Positions 39,970 through 49,230 of a stretch of 64,000 nucleotides of DNA are shown here, piece after piece. Numbering within the stretch: position 1 is the stretch's first letter; each line of letters begins with the position of its first letter. A program made the translations under genes and the position numbers. The notes beneath the pieces are model-generated. The model was not told the DNA's origin, ran no database searches, and worked only from the letters and a program-made list of their open reading frames with translations. Source of the stretch: Candidatus Liberibacter europaeus (GTDB lineage Bacteria > Pseudomonadota > Alphaproteobacteria > Rhizobiales > Rhizobiaceae); assembly GCA_003045065.1 (NCBI GenBank), contig PSQJ01000002.1, positions 124,001 to 188,000 on the forward strand, written 5' to 3'.

Positions 39970-40152
39970 AATGCCTATCTTTTTTGGTAATACAAACAAT
40001 ACAATAATTTCTGAAATGTATCAGAAATCACCAGCCTAAATTCAAGATAATACGTTTTGAATAATAGTCAACAAGGCTTTGATATGATTAATATTTTTTG
40101 TTATTTGAAGAATACCTTATAGTATAATCTAGTCTAACTTGTGCGTTGAATA

Positions 40153-42672
40153 TCAGGATTTTTTCTTCTCTTTACGGTTTATTTTTTTATTGAGAATTTG
40201 TATAGCATCTGCAAGATCAATTGAGTCAGGATTATGGCTCTTAGGAATAGTAGCATTAATTTTTCTCCACTTGATATAAAGGCCATAACGTCCATTGTTG
40301 AGAGTAATGTCATCGCCTTCTGGGTGGGTACCTATTATATGTTTTTTAGAGCTGTTTCCGGCAGATTTTTTGTTTTTGCCTTTTTCGCAAATATAAGAAA
40401 CAGCTTGATCAATGTTCATTGTCAAAACTTGTTCTATCGAATCCAATTTAGTATAATGACCGTCATTATTGAGGTAACACCCATATTTTCCAATACCAGA
40501 TAATATACTTTTACCATTTTCTGGATGAATCCCTATTTCTCTAGGTAAGGATAGTAAAGAAATTGCTTTGTTATAGTCTATATCTTTCATTTCCCAACTT
40601 TTTGGGATAGTACAACGTTTAGCCTCTTTTCCATCGCCTCTTTGTACATAAAAGCCGAAGCGGCCAGAGCGAATGGTTATAGACTCATTTGTTAAAGCAT
40701 CATTTCCAATAAATATTGGTTCTGTGGTTTCTATTGTGTCTTGCTGATTTGATGTTAATTGTCGAGTATAATTGCATTCTGGATAGTTTGTACATCCGAC
40801 AAAAGCTCCATATCTACTGAGTTTTATGGATAAAGGATTATTCTTGCAAGCGGGGCATTTGCGACCATCATCATCATTATCATCTTTTATAGGAAATATA
40901 ACTGACGATAAGTTATTGTTAAGAATATCAATAACACTTGATATGCTTAGTTTTTTTGTGCTTTCAATTTTTTCAACAAAGTCTTTCCAAAACTCTTGTA
41001 GAACTTTTTGCCAGTTCATTTTTCCTGCGGATATCTCATCAAGCTTTTCTTCAAGATCAGCCGTAAAATCATATTCTACATATTGTCTAAAGAAATTTTC
41101 TAAAAATAATGTAACTATTCTACCGGTATTTTGAGGTAAAAGTTTCCGCTTTTCAGCAATTACATATTTTCTTTTACACAGAGTTTCCAAAATTGCTGCA
41201 TAAGTAGAGGGTCTACCAATTCCCAGCTCTTCCATTTTTTTTATTAAAGATGATTCTGAATATCGTGGGGGGGGTTCAGTAAAATGTTGAGATGCATCAA
41301 CTTTTTTTATGACAAGTTTATCATTATTTTTTATGTGCGGGAGTGTTTTATCCTCATTAGCAGTCTTTTCCTGATCACTTGATTCTTCCCAAACATTGAG
41401 AAACCCTTCAAAGCGCAGGAAAGATCCAATGGTTCGTAGATGTGCAACCTGATTTTCATAAATTGCTTCGATATTTACAGTTGTTCTTTCAAATTCAGCA
41501 GATACCATCTGACTTGCAACGCTGCGTTTCCATATAAGATCGTAGAGTTTAAATTGATCCTTATCCAAAAATTTTTCCATTTTAGAAGGTAACAAATTAA
41601 AATCATTTGGTCGTATAGCTTCATGTGCTTCTTGGGCATTTTTGGCTTTAGAAGAGTAAATTCTTGGTTTATTTGGAAGATAGCGATTTCCGAAATTTGT
41701 AACTATGCAATGTCGAACTGCTTCAATAGCATCAGGAGACATATGTACACCATCTGTTCTCATATAGGTAATTAAACCAATTGCCTCTCCGTTCACATCT
41801 ATTCCTTCATACAATTTCTGTGCAATACGCATAGTATGTGAGGCAGAGAATCCTAATCTTGATGATGCCGTTTGTTGAAGAGTGGAGGTGATAAAAGCTG
41901 GCCAAGGATTACGCTTGACAGGTTTAGTTTCTATAGTTTTTACAACGTAATTGGCTTTTTCCAGAAAAGATACAAATTTATCGGATTCTTTTTTAGAGTT
42001 AATAGACTTTTTTTCGATGCGCTGGCCATTAAAATCTATGAGGTGTGCTATAAATTTTTCTCCTCGGGGCGTTTCTAATAAGACTGATAACAACCAATAT
42101 TCTTCCGATACGAAGCATTCTATTTGAGATTCACGATTACATATTAGACGTAGTGCTACTGATTGTACTCTACCTGCTGAACGAGCTCCTGGAAGTTTGC
42201 GCCATAAAATAGGAGAAAGATTGAAACCTACAAGGTAATCCAGCGCACGTCGAGCTAGATAGGCATTGACGAGATCTGAATTAATATCACGAGGATTTTT
42301 CATTGCTTCAAGCACTACTTGCTTTGTTATCGCATTAAAAGACACACGTTTAATCTTGATTTTTTCTAACAGACCTCTTTGTTTCAGTATATCTAATACA
42401 TGCCAAGATATAGCTTCTCCTTCTCTGTCAGGATCAGTAGAGAGTATTAGTGTTTCGGCAGATTTAACTGCATTAACAATATCTTCTAAGTATTTTTGAG
42501 ATGATTTATTAATTTCCCAAATCATTTCAAAGTTTTTTTCAGGTATGATTGATCCTGGTTTAGGTGACAAATCACGCACATGACCGAAAGATGACAAAAC
42601 CTTGTAATTTGATCCTAGATATTTGCTAATTGTTTTTGCTTTTGCAGGTGACTCTACTATTATAACATTCAT
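40153..42672 (-). CDS. topA: DNA topoisomerase I
   Basis: Type IA topoisomerase that relaxes negative supercoils. I start at ATG 42672 (839 aa), giving MNVIIVESPAKAKTISKYLG. The TOPRIM acidic residues lie in LILSTDPDREGEAISWHV. The catalytic tyrosine is in GLITYMRTDGVHMSPDAI. The C-terminal region has a zinc-finger module (CPACKNNPL...CTNYPEC) followed by two glycine/basic repeats (SGRFGFYVQRG; GRYGLYIKWRK) and a lysine-rich tail. A run of eight C bases on the coding strand (about 41267-41274) encodes the prolines of TEPPPRYSE. Gene order pyrB-pyrC-plsY-dprA-topA is rhizobial. Confidence 0.95.
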   Translation of the reverse strand: MNVIIVESPAKAKTISKYLGSNYKVLSSFGHVRDLSPKPGSIIPEKNFEMIWEINKSSQKYLEDIVNAVKSAETLILSTDPDREGEAISWHVLDILKQRGLLEKIKIKRVSFNAITKQVVLEAMKNPRDINSDLVNAYLARRALDYLVGFNLSPILWRKLPGARSAGRVQSVALRLICNRESQIECFVSEEYWLLSVLLETPRGEKFIAHLIDFNGQRIEKKSINSKKESDKFVSFLEKANYVVKTIETKPVKRNPWPAFITSTLQQTASSRLGFSASHTMRIAQKLYEGIDVNGEAIGLITYMRTDGVHMSPDAIEAVRHCIVTNFGNRYLPNKPRIYSSKAKNAQEAHEAIRPNDFNLLPSKMEKFLDKDQFKLYDLIWKRSVASQMVSAEFERTTVNIEAIYENQVAHLRTIGSFLRFEGFLNVWEESSDQEKTANEDKTLPHIKNNDKLVIKKVDASQHFTEPPPRYSESSLIKKMEELGIGRPSTYAAILETLCKRKYVIAEKRKLLPQNTGRIVTLFLENFFRQYVEYDFTADLEEKLDEISAGKMNWQKVLQEFWKDFVEKIESTKKLSISSVIDILNNNLSSVIFPIKDDNDDDGRKCPACKNNPLSIKLSRYGAFVGCTNYPECNYTRQLTSNQQDTIETTEPIFIGNDALTNESITIRSGRFGFYVQRGDGKEAKRCTIPKSWEMKDIDYNKAISLLSLPREIGIHPENGKSILSGIGKYGCYLNNDGHYTKLDSIEQVLTMNIDQAVSYICEKGKNKKSAGNSSKKHIIGTHPEGDDITLNNGRYGLYIKWRKINATIPKSHNPDSIDLADAIQILNKKINRKEKKKS

Positions 42673-42748
42673 TATATTAATCTCTAAACGGTAACGCAAT
42701 TAAAATAGCTTTTGCTATTGTGAAACACTATTCCTTGTTACAATAAGT

Positions 42749-42772
42749 ATTTCTTACAATATTGTAAGAAAT
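42749..42772. promoter_or_regulatory. 24-bp perfect palindrome upstream of topA
   Basis: The core TTCTTACAATATTGTAAGAA (42751-42770) is extended by two paired bases on each side. It lies 77 bases upstream of the topA ATG and about 200 bases after the dprA stop. The symmetric, T-run-free structure suits a dimeric regulator site better than a terminator. A partial echo (CTTGTTACAATAAG) sits just to its left. Confidence 0.5.
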
Positions 42773-42977
42773 TAATTTCTTAAATAGTAAAAAATATCAT
42801 TTATTTTTTGATCAAGTTTTATATTCTATACTATATGTATTCAACTTATGTTTTTTATTATTTAACTGGGTAGCCAAAATATTTCACTTTTTAAATTCGG
42901 CAACTTTTGCGAGTATTTTAGTATACATATGATTTTTACGTTGAATTTAATTGATCTTTTCAATATTTTAAAATCAC

Positions 42978-44123
42978 TTACATGGTTAATGATACCATTC
43001 CTCCGGGATGATGGCAAAGACGTCCAGCTAAATCCAATTCAAGAAGGACAAGATAAACAATGGGAGCATCTATTCCCGTATGATGTATTATGTCATCTAC
43101 ATGAATTGGCACATTGTTCAAAGACTGTGAAATTTTCATTCGTTCATCTTGATTACATTCGGGATAATTTGTGATTTTTATGTCTGTTACAGGATTTGAA
43201 TAACAAGGGGATGAAAAGAAATTTTTCTCTATTTGTGGCTGCAACATTTGTAGGACATCACAAGAAGAGGTAATAAGGATAGCCCCGTCTTTGATGAGTT
43301 GATTTGTTCCTTCACAACGAGGATCTAGTGGTGATCCTGGGACTGCAAATACTAGTCTTCCGAATTCTCCTGCTAGTCTAGATGTAATAAGCGAACCAGA
43401 TCTTTTTGCTGCTTCAATAACGATTAATCCCAAGCCTATTCCAGCAATTATTCTATTACGACGCGGAAAATCATGAGCTCTAGGTTCTAATCCGAAGGGC
43501 ATTTCACTAACCGCCACCCCTTCGTTATTCCAAATTTCTTCTAAGATATTTAAGTTTTCTGGGGGGTAGGCGCGATCCAATCCTCCAGCCATTACTACTA
43601 TGGTCCCGGTTTTAAGAGAAGCGCGATGAGCAGCAGTATCTATTCCAATTGCTAATCCTGATACTATCGTATACCCTTCCATTCCTATTTCTTGGGCTAT
43701 CTTTTCTGTAAATTTTATTCCACTTATTGAAGGATTGCGAGTGCCTACAATGCCTACAGAAGGTTTTGTGCTAGCTATTTGGATATTTCCTTTAACGGCT
43801 AAGATAGGAGGAGGGTAATCTATATAACGAAGAGCTGGTGGATAATTGGATTCGCTGAGAAAAACAAAATTAGCTCCGAAAGATTCTGCTATTTCTATTT
43901 CCCTTTCTGCTTCTTCCCTTGAACAAACACGAATTTTCTTGGTATTTCCACCTTTTCGGGAGAGTTCAGGAATCATTTCAATGGCTTGCTCTGCTGAACC
44001 AAAATAATTAATCATATCACGAAAAGTTAAAGGCCCAACATTATCACTTCTAATCAGACGCAACCAAGAAATTTTTTGCTCGTACGTTAATTGTACACCT
44101 CTTTTTTTAGAATTAATGTTCAT
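42978..44123 (-). CDS. dprA: DNA-processing protein DprA
   Basis: Loads RecA on incoming single-stranded DNA in natural transformation. It has 381 aa. The Rossmann-like core has VGIVGTRNPSISGIKFTEKI, then SGLAIGIDTAAHRASLKTG, AGGLDRAYPPENLNILEEI, GSLITSRLAGEFGRLVFAVP and CEGTNQLIKDGAIL. A winged-helix C-terminal domain (about residues 320-381, ending LDLAGRLCHHPGGMVSL) is also typical. Its start overlaps the plsY 3' end by 11 bases. Confidence 0.95.
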   Translation of the reverse strand: MNINSKKRGVQLTYEQKISWLRLIRSDNVGPLTFRDMINYFGSAEQAIEMIPELSRKGGNTKKIRVCSREEAEREIEIAESFGANFVFLSESNYPPALRYIDYPPPILAVKGNIQIASTKPSVGIVGTRNPSISGIKFTEKIAQEIGMEGYTIVSGLAIGIDTAAHRASLKTGTIVVMAGGLDRAYPPENLNILEEIWNNEGVAVSEMPFGLEPRAHDFPRRNRIIAGIGLGLIVIEAAKRSGSLITSRLAGEFGRLVFAVPGSPLDPRCEGTNQLIKDGAILITSSCDVLQMLQPQIEKNFFSSPCYSNPVTDIKITNYPECNQDERMKISQSLNNVPIHVDDIIHHTGIDAPIVYLVLLELDLAGRLCHHPGGMVSLTM

Positions 44124-44751
44124 TATTATTGCTTTTTCTTAAAATAATTTTTGTTTCTGATCCGGAAATTAAACGTTTTATATTTGATATATGTTTCCAA
44201 TAAACTATTGCGGTCATAATTGTAAATATTATTGGTATATTGATTTCTGATGATATAATCCAGATAGCTATTAAGGTAATAGCAGTTGCTAAAAGAGATG
44301 AAAGTGAAGAATAGTATGTTACTAATAGGCATAATATCCATATACTGGCAAAAAACATGACTATATTTGGATTTAAAGCAATTAAAACGCCAACATATGT
44401 AGATACGCCTTTTCCGCCTTTAAATTTAAGCCAAATAGGGAATATATGTCCTAAAAATGCTGCAAAACCTGCTAGTTCTCCAGCGGTATCATTAAATAGT
44501 GTTGAGGCTATTATAACAGAACAAGTTGCTTTGATTACATCAAGGATGAGAGTCATGAAGGCAATCTTTTTATTGCCGGTTCTTAGTACATTTGTAGCAC
44601 CAATATTGCCGGAGCCAATATGTCTTATGTCTTCAATACCTGATATGTGAGTTAGAAACAAGCCAAAAGGTATAGAGCCAAAAGTATATCCTATGATGAT
44701 TGAGATTGCTTTTGTAAAGATATCATATGATGAAAACTGCAAGTATTCCAT
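44113..44751 (-). CDS. plsY: Acyl-phosphate:glycerol-3-phosphate acyltransferase
   Basis: Inner-membrane enzyme that transfers acyl from acyl-phosphate to glycerol-3-phosphate, first step of phospholipid synthesis. It has 212 aa with about five to six helices. The three PlsY motifs are visible: FGSIPFGLFL, IGSGNIGATNVLRTGNKK and KFKGGKGVSTYVGVL. It lies between pyrC (3 bases away) and dprA (11-base overlap). Confidence 0.95.
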   Translation of the reverse strand: MEYLQFSSYDIFTKAISIIIGYTFGSIPFGLFLTHISGIEDIRHIGSGNIGATNVLRTGNKKIAFMTLILDVIKATCSVIIASTLFNDTAGELAGFAAFLGHIFPIWLKFKGGKGVSTYVGVLIALNPNIVMFFASIWILCLLVTYYSSLSSLLATAITLIAIWIISSEINIPIIFTIMTAIVYWKHISNIKRLISGSETKIILRKSNNNEH

Positions 44752-44754
44752 AAA

Positions 44755-46047
44755 CTAACTTTCCAGAGTATACACGCTTTTTCCCGCTATATATGTTTCC
44801 ACAACTTTTCCTGAAAAAGATTCATTGTCAAAAGCCATGTTCTTATAAGATGATAGCGTATTATCTTTTTTTGCGATCCATTGATGATCTAAATCTATTA
44901 AAACGATATCAGCTTTTGCCCCAGGTTTTAATGTTCCTCCTGGTATATTAAATATTTGGGAAGGACGCGTTGACATAGATTTAATGATTTTCTTCAGTGG
45001 GATATTACTTTCATGAAACAAGCGTAATGCTGCCGACAACATTGTTTCTAATCCAATTGAACCGAAACTAGCTTCGGTAAAATGTAAATTCTTTGTGTCA
45101 TCATGACGAGGGTTATGGTCAGATACTATGATGTCGATATCACCTTTTGCAAGTGCGTCAATCATGGCAATTCGATCTTCTTCGGAGCGTAATGGAGGCA
45201 AAACTTTGCGTAGATTATTATACATTCCGACATCGTTTTCATTTAAAATTAGATTGTTGATTGAAATGCCACAAGTTGCACTAACTTTATTCTCTCGAGC
45301 ATGATTTAAGATAGATACTGATTGGGGTATAGAAATAACAGAGGCATGGTATTGTACTCCAGTATATTGTGCAACAAGCAAATCCCGTGTGAGAGGAACG
45401 GTTTCAGATATTGTTGGAATACAAGGTAGACCTAAGCAACTTGCGATAAATCCTTCATTAATATTTCCATTTGCTCCAGTAAAGTAGTCATGTGTATCAA
45501 GAGCGACTATAGCATTAAACATATGAGCATATTTCATGGAATTAAAAAGAACTTGCGTATCACATATGCTTAATGGTCCGTGTGTGAAATTAACTACCCC
45601 TTGTTCTTGCAGAAGGCGAATTTCGTTGATTTTTTTTCCTTCCATTTTGAATGTTAGGCTAGCTGTTGGATATACATTTACTAAGGAATTTTGCTGTATT
45701 TCTTTCCATGCAAGTTTCATGATAGTATATTCATCAACAAGCGAAGATATAAAGGGCATTAGAATTATAGATGTAATACCTCCGGATGCCGCTTCTCTAG
45801 ATGTATTAACTATGTTATCAGCATATTTATCAGGAGGTCCGTTAAGTGTTACACGTGCATCAACTAGTCCAGGAATGGCAACAAGACCTTTGCAATCTCG
45901 TATTTTACAAGATGGTGGATATCCTTGATTGATAGCATCAGATCCGGCGGCTAGGATAATACCATCTTCCACAATGATTGTTCCAATTTCATCCAGATCT
46001 CGACTTGGATCAATTATGTGTACTTTATTTAAAACAAATGATTTCAT
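44755..46047 (-). CDS. pyrC: Dihydroorotase (PyrC, class I-type)
   Basis: Amidohydrolase-fold protein of 430 aa, paired with pyrB for pyrimidine synthesis. It has KSFVLNKVHIIDPSRDLDE at the start, VAIPGLVDARVTLNGPPDKY and the metal-site region ATCGISINNLILNENDVG. IDIIVSDHNPRHDDTK carries the conserved aspartate, and IFNIPGGTLKPGAKADIVLI ends the core. The usual first metal motif DxHxH appears as VDARVTLN, lacking both histidines. The protein may therefore be a PyrC-like (pseudo-DHOase, PyrX-type) partner of PyrB rather than an active enzyme. It overlaps pyrB by 4 bases. Confidence 0.85.
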   Translation of the reverse strand: MKSFVLNKVHIIDPSRDLDEIGTIIVEDGIILAAGSDAINQGYPPSCKIRDCKGLVAIPGLVDARVTLNGPPDKYADNIVNTSREAASGGITSIILMPFISSLVDEYTIMKLAWKEIQQNSLVNVYPTASLTFKMEGKKINEIRLLQEQGVVNFTHGPLSICDTQVLFNSMKYAHMFNAIVALDTHDYFTGANGNINEGFIASCLGLPCIPTISETVPLTRDLLVAQYTGVQYHASVISIPQSVSILNHARENKVSATCGISINNLILNENDVGMYNNLRKVLPPLRSEEDRIAMIDALAKGDIDIIVSDHNPRHDDTKNLHFTEASFGSIGLETMLSAALRLFHESNIPLKKIIKSMSTRPSQIFNIPGGTLKPGAKADIVLIDLDHQWIAKKDNTLSSYKNMAFDNESFSGKVVETYIAGKSVYTLES

Positions 46048-46982
46048 ATTTTTTTCTTTGCAATGTTATTTTGATTTGTAACAAGTTCTTTTATAATTGC
46101 CATACGGATTGCTATTCCCATTTCTACTTGATTCTGAATGATACTTTGCGAACCATCTACCACATTAGAAGAAATCTCACAATTGCGATTTACAGGGCCA
46201 GGATGCATGACAATAGCATCTTTTTTAGCATATTTAATATTTGTTTCGTTGAGTGAATAAATATATGAGTATTCCCTCATTGAAGGCATACTGGAATCAG
46301 TTATTCTCTCATGTTGAATGCGTAACATCATAATGACATCAACGTCTCTTAAACCTTCTTTCATATCATGGAATACTTTAACCCCCATGTCAGATATATT
46401 ATTTGGAATTAATGTTGGAGGAGCAATTATTCTCACTCTTGCACCCATGGTATTAAGAAGTATAATATTGGAGTTTGCGACGCGAGAATGCATAATGTCA
46501 CCACAGATAGCTATACAAAGGTTAGATATTTGTCCTTTGAAGTGACGTATAGCAAAGGCATCAAGTATTGCTTGAGTTGGATGTTCATGTATTCCATCGC
46601 CAGCATTGATGATAGCAGTTCCTTTAATTTTTTGAATCAATGAATTAATGGCTCCAGAGCATGGATGACGAACAACGATGATATTTGGACGTGTGGAATT
46701 TAATGTTGTAACTGTATCAGCTAAACCTTCTCCTTTTTTCATAGAAGAATTATTTATATTTATGTTTACAACATTAAGGCCGAGTCTCTTTCCAGCGATT
46801 TCAAAAGAGGTTTGCGTGCGAGTAGATGGTTCGAGGAATAAGTTAATTTGTGTTAATCCACTTAGTGTTTCGTTTAATTTGTTGTTTTGTAAATATTCGT
46901 TTGCACGGTCTAGTAAATAATTGATATCTTGCACCGTAAGGTCTTTAACGCTAACAAAATTGTACAATGGAAAAAAATACAT
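46044..46982 (-). CDS. pyrB: Aspartate carbamoyltransferase catalytic subunit
   Basis: Condenses carbamoyl phosphate with aspartate. It has 312 aa. The carbamoyl-phosphate loop NLFLEPSTRTQTSFEIAGKR is near residues 47-66. The segments VVRHPCSGA, HEHPTQAILDAFAI, MMLRIQHERI and VMHPGPVNRNCEIS follow. It is the first gene of the minus-strand pyrB-pyrC-plsY-dprA-topA run. No regulatory subunit gene (pyrI) is adjacent, as expected for this PyrB class. Confidence 0.95.
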   Translation of the reverse strand: MYFFPLYNFVSVKDLTVQDINYLLDRANEYLQNNKLNETLSGLTQINLFLEPSTRTQTSFEIAGKRLGLNVVNININNSSMKKGEGLADTVTTLNSTRPNIIVVRHPCSGAINSLIQKIKGTAIINAGDGIHEHPTQAILDAFAIRHFKGQISNLCIAICGDIMHSRVANSNIILLNTMGARVRIIAPPTLIPNNISDMGVKVFHDMKEGLRDVDVIMMLRIQHERITDSSMPSMREYSYIYSLNETNIKYAKKDAIVMHPGPVNRNCEISSNVVDGSQSIIQNQVEMGIAIRMAIIKELVTNQNNIAKKKI

Positions 46983-47201
46983 AACATGCTCTCCAAAAAG
47001 CTGTTATCCTATTTAAACAATAGAAATTAGTAGTTATTAATAGCAGGTATAAGTAATTGTTATAAAAGTTCTGTTGAGCTATTGTTTAAAAAAGAAGTTG
47101 GTGTTTGTAAAGAATTTTACTTTGGCAAACAAGTGAACCGAGTATTGTCACTTATGATTGTGCTCTTAACTTATTTTAAGAAATGTTACTAAAGATTGGC
47201 T

Positions 47202-48860
47202 ATGAATAAAGTAAATCAACAATTAGATGTCCTTTCTGAGTTAAATCAGCCACCTCCTTTTATTGGAATTAATGCATATAGCAGTGATTCCTTGGTTGTT
47301 GATTTTACTGCCAATTTTCCACGTGTGATTCGCAGGGAACTTGAATTATTAGGTCAATATGTTTTTTCCTGTACAGCACAGGAACTATCAAGAATGGCAA
47401 ATTACAATGCTCCTAATCTACATGCGTATGGACCAGGTGGTGAACGTCTTGATATAATTGAGTTTCATCCTGCATGGCATTCTCTTATGCGTCGCTCCAT
47501 TCAAGATGGTTTACATTGTTCTATTTGGGATAGAAATGCTGATGCAGAAATTCGCAAACATTCTCATAAAATAAGAGTATCTCGTTTGTATTTGATGGCG
47601 CAGTTAGAAGCAGGACATCTCACTTCTCCTAGCATAACCAGCGCATCCATGGTAGCACTAATGACTTCTCCGATAGTGCAAAAAGATTGGGCTAGAAAGA
47701 TATTATCGCGAGAATATGACCCTACTAATATAGCTCCTATGCATAAAACTTCTGTAAGTATTGGTCTCGGATTGACTGAAAAACAAGGTGGAACTGATAT
47801 ATGGGCAACTACTTCTTGTGGTCAAAAAATAAGTGATGGTATATATTGTTTATCAGGTCATAAATGGTTTTTATCTGTTCCAATGAGTGATGCATTTATA
47901 ATGCTTGCTAAAGTAGAAGATAAGATTGGTTGTTTTTTGGTTCCAAGATTATTGGAAGATGGCTCTTCAAATGGTCTTTGTTATCAGAGATTGAAGAATA
48001 AAGTTGGTAATAGATCTAACGCCACTGCTGAAGTGGAATTTTCTAATACTTTTGGATTTTTGTTGGGTGATCTTGATGCTGGTGCAAGTCCAGTGGAAGA
48101 TATGAAAATATTATTATATTTGGATTGTTCTGTCATCTCGGCGGCAGGGATGCGCGCGTCTCTTGCTGAGGCTATCCACTATATACGTAGGCGTTATGTT
48201 TCTGGAAAACTCTTAATTGAGCAGCCAATAATGACTAGAGTTGTAGCGGATATGGCATTGGATGTCGCAGCTGCTACCGCTCTTTCTTTCCGATTGGCTA
48301 ACTCTTTTGATGAAGCTAAATATAATTCTATAAATGCTGCTTACGCACGTGTTATGGCTCCTGTTACTAAATACTGGTGTTGCAAAATTGCACCAAATCT
48401 TATTGCGGAGGCAATGGAATGTATTGGTGGATCAGGTTATGTAGAAGAACGTTCTATATCTCGTCACTACAGGGAAGCACCTGCTAATTCCATCCTATTA
48501 GGATCTAGTAATGCGATGTTATTAGACTTGCTTAATGTTCTAGAAAAAGGAACTAACTTGTTTGATCAAGTATTTGCCAATTTAGAGAAAGACTTTGGTT
48601 CTTCTGGTAAAAAAGCAATAGAACTTCTTCAAGAATCCGTATCTTTATGTAAAAAAGATAGGGGCTTGGCACGACTTTTAATTGAACGAATGGCGTTAGT
48701 TGCTTCTGCCGCTGCTCTATATCGATCTGGTGCAACTTCTATAGCTGATGCATTTTTGGAAACCAGAGTTTTTGGTGATTGTCATTCAACATATGGTATG
48801 CTGCATAGCCGTTTTAATGCTGCGCATATTGTAGATTCTTTATATCCAGATATAGGATAA
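47202..48860 (+). CDS. Acyl-CoA dehydrogenase family protein, AidB-like
   Basis: Flavoprotein of 552 aa that matches AidB-type acyl-CoA dehydrogenases. The N-terminal domain is AidB-specific: NQPPPFIGINAYSSDSLVVD and GPGGERLDIIEFHPAWHSLM. FAD-binding segments follow: SIGLGLTEKQGGTDIWATTS and SGHKWFLSVPMSDAFIMLAK. The C-terminal helical domain has AEAMECIGGSGYVEERSISR. E. coli AidB is induced with the adaptive response to alkylation and binds DNA; its true substrate is unclear. I start at ATG 47202; an upstream TTG adds two residues. No alkB or ada lies nearby in the window. Confidence 0.9.
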   Translation: MNKVNQQLDVLSELNQPPPFIGINAYSSDSLVVDFTANFPRVIRRELELLGQYVFSCTAQELSRMANYNAPNLHAYGPGGERLDIIEFHPAWHSLMRRSIQDGLHCSIWDRNADAEIRKHSHKIRVSRLYLMAQLEAGHLTSPSITSASMVALMTSPIVQKDWARKILSREYDPTNIAPMHKTSVSIGLGLTEKQGGTDIWATTSCGQKISDGIYCLSGHKWFLSVPMSDAFIMLAKVEDKIGCFLVPRLLEDGSSNGLCYQRLKNKVGNRSNATAEVEFSNTFGFLLGDLDAGASPVEDMKILLYLDCSVISAAGMRASLAEAIHYIRRRYVSGKLLIEQPIMTRVVADMALDVAAATALSFRLANSFDEAKYNSINAAYARVMAPVTKYWCCKIAPNLIAEAMECIGGSGYVEERSISRHYREAPANSILLGSSNAMLLDLLNVLEKGTNLFDQVFANLEKDFGSSGKKAIELLQESVSLCKKDRGLARLLIERMALVASAAALYRSGATSIADAFLETRVFGDCHSTYGMLHSRFNAAHIVDSLYPDIG

Positions 48861-49230
48861 ATACGTTATCTATTATCTATATTAATTGTTTATAAATTTA
48901 GTGTTTTTTAGAACGTAAATTTTATTGCCCTTAGATGTTTATATATGAATTTACGTATAATTGTTGATGATATGATTTATTATTCAAATTTATAAAAATG
49001 GCGTTTTTGTACGGTTTTGAAATAGCTATTTGTTGGCAATAGGAATTCTTTATATATTTATTCGTATATAATTTGATAGAATAGGTTGTATTAAGGGTGA
49101 GACAAGATTGTTTCGCTATCTTAGAGAGCAATATATGCAAATGAACATAAATTTATGTATCGGCATGTGATGCCGAACGGTTCATCATTTTTGATTAAGT
49201 ATATAATTTTGATTTTTAAGGACAATGAAT
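48861..49230. other. 370-bp spacer upstream of flagellin
   Basis: AT-rich, no credible ORF. The right half should carry the flagellin promoter and a long untranslated leader. I could not match a sigma-54 (GG-N10-GC) or a confident sigma-28 element. Confidence 0.5.
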
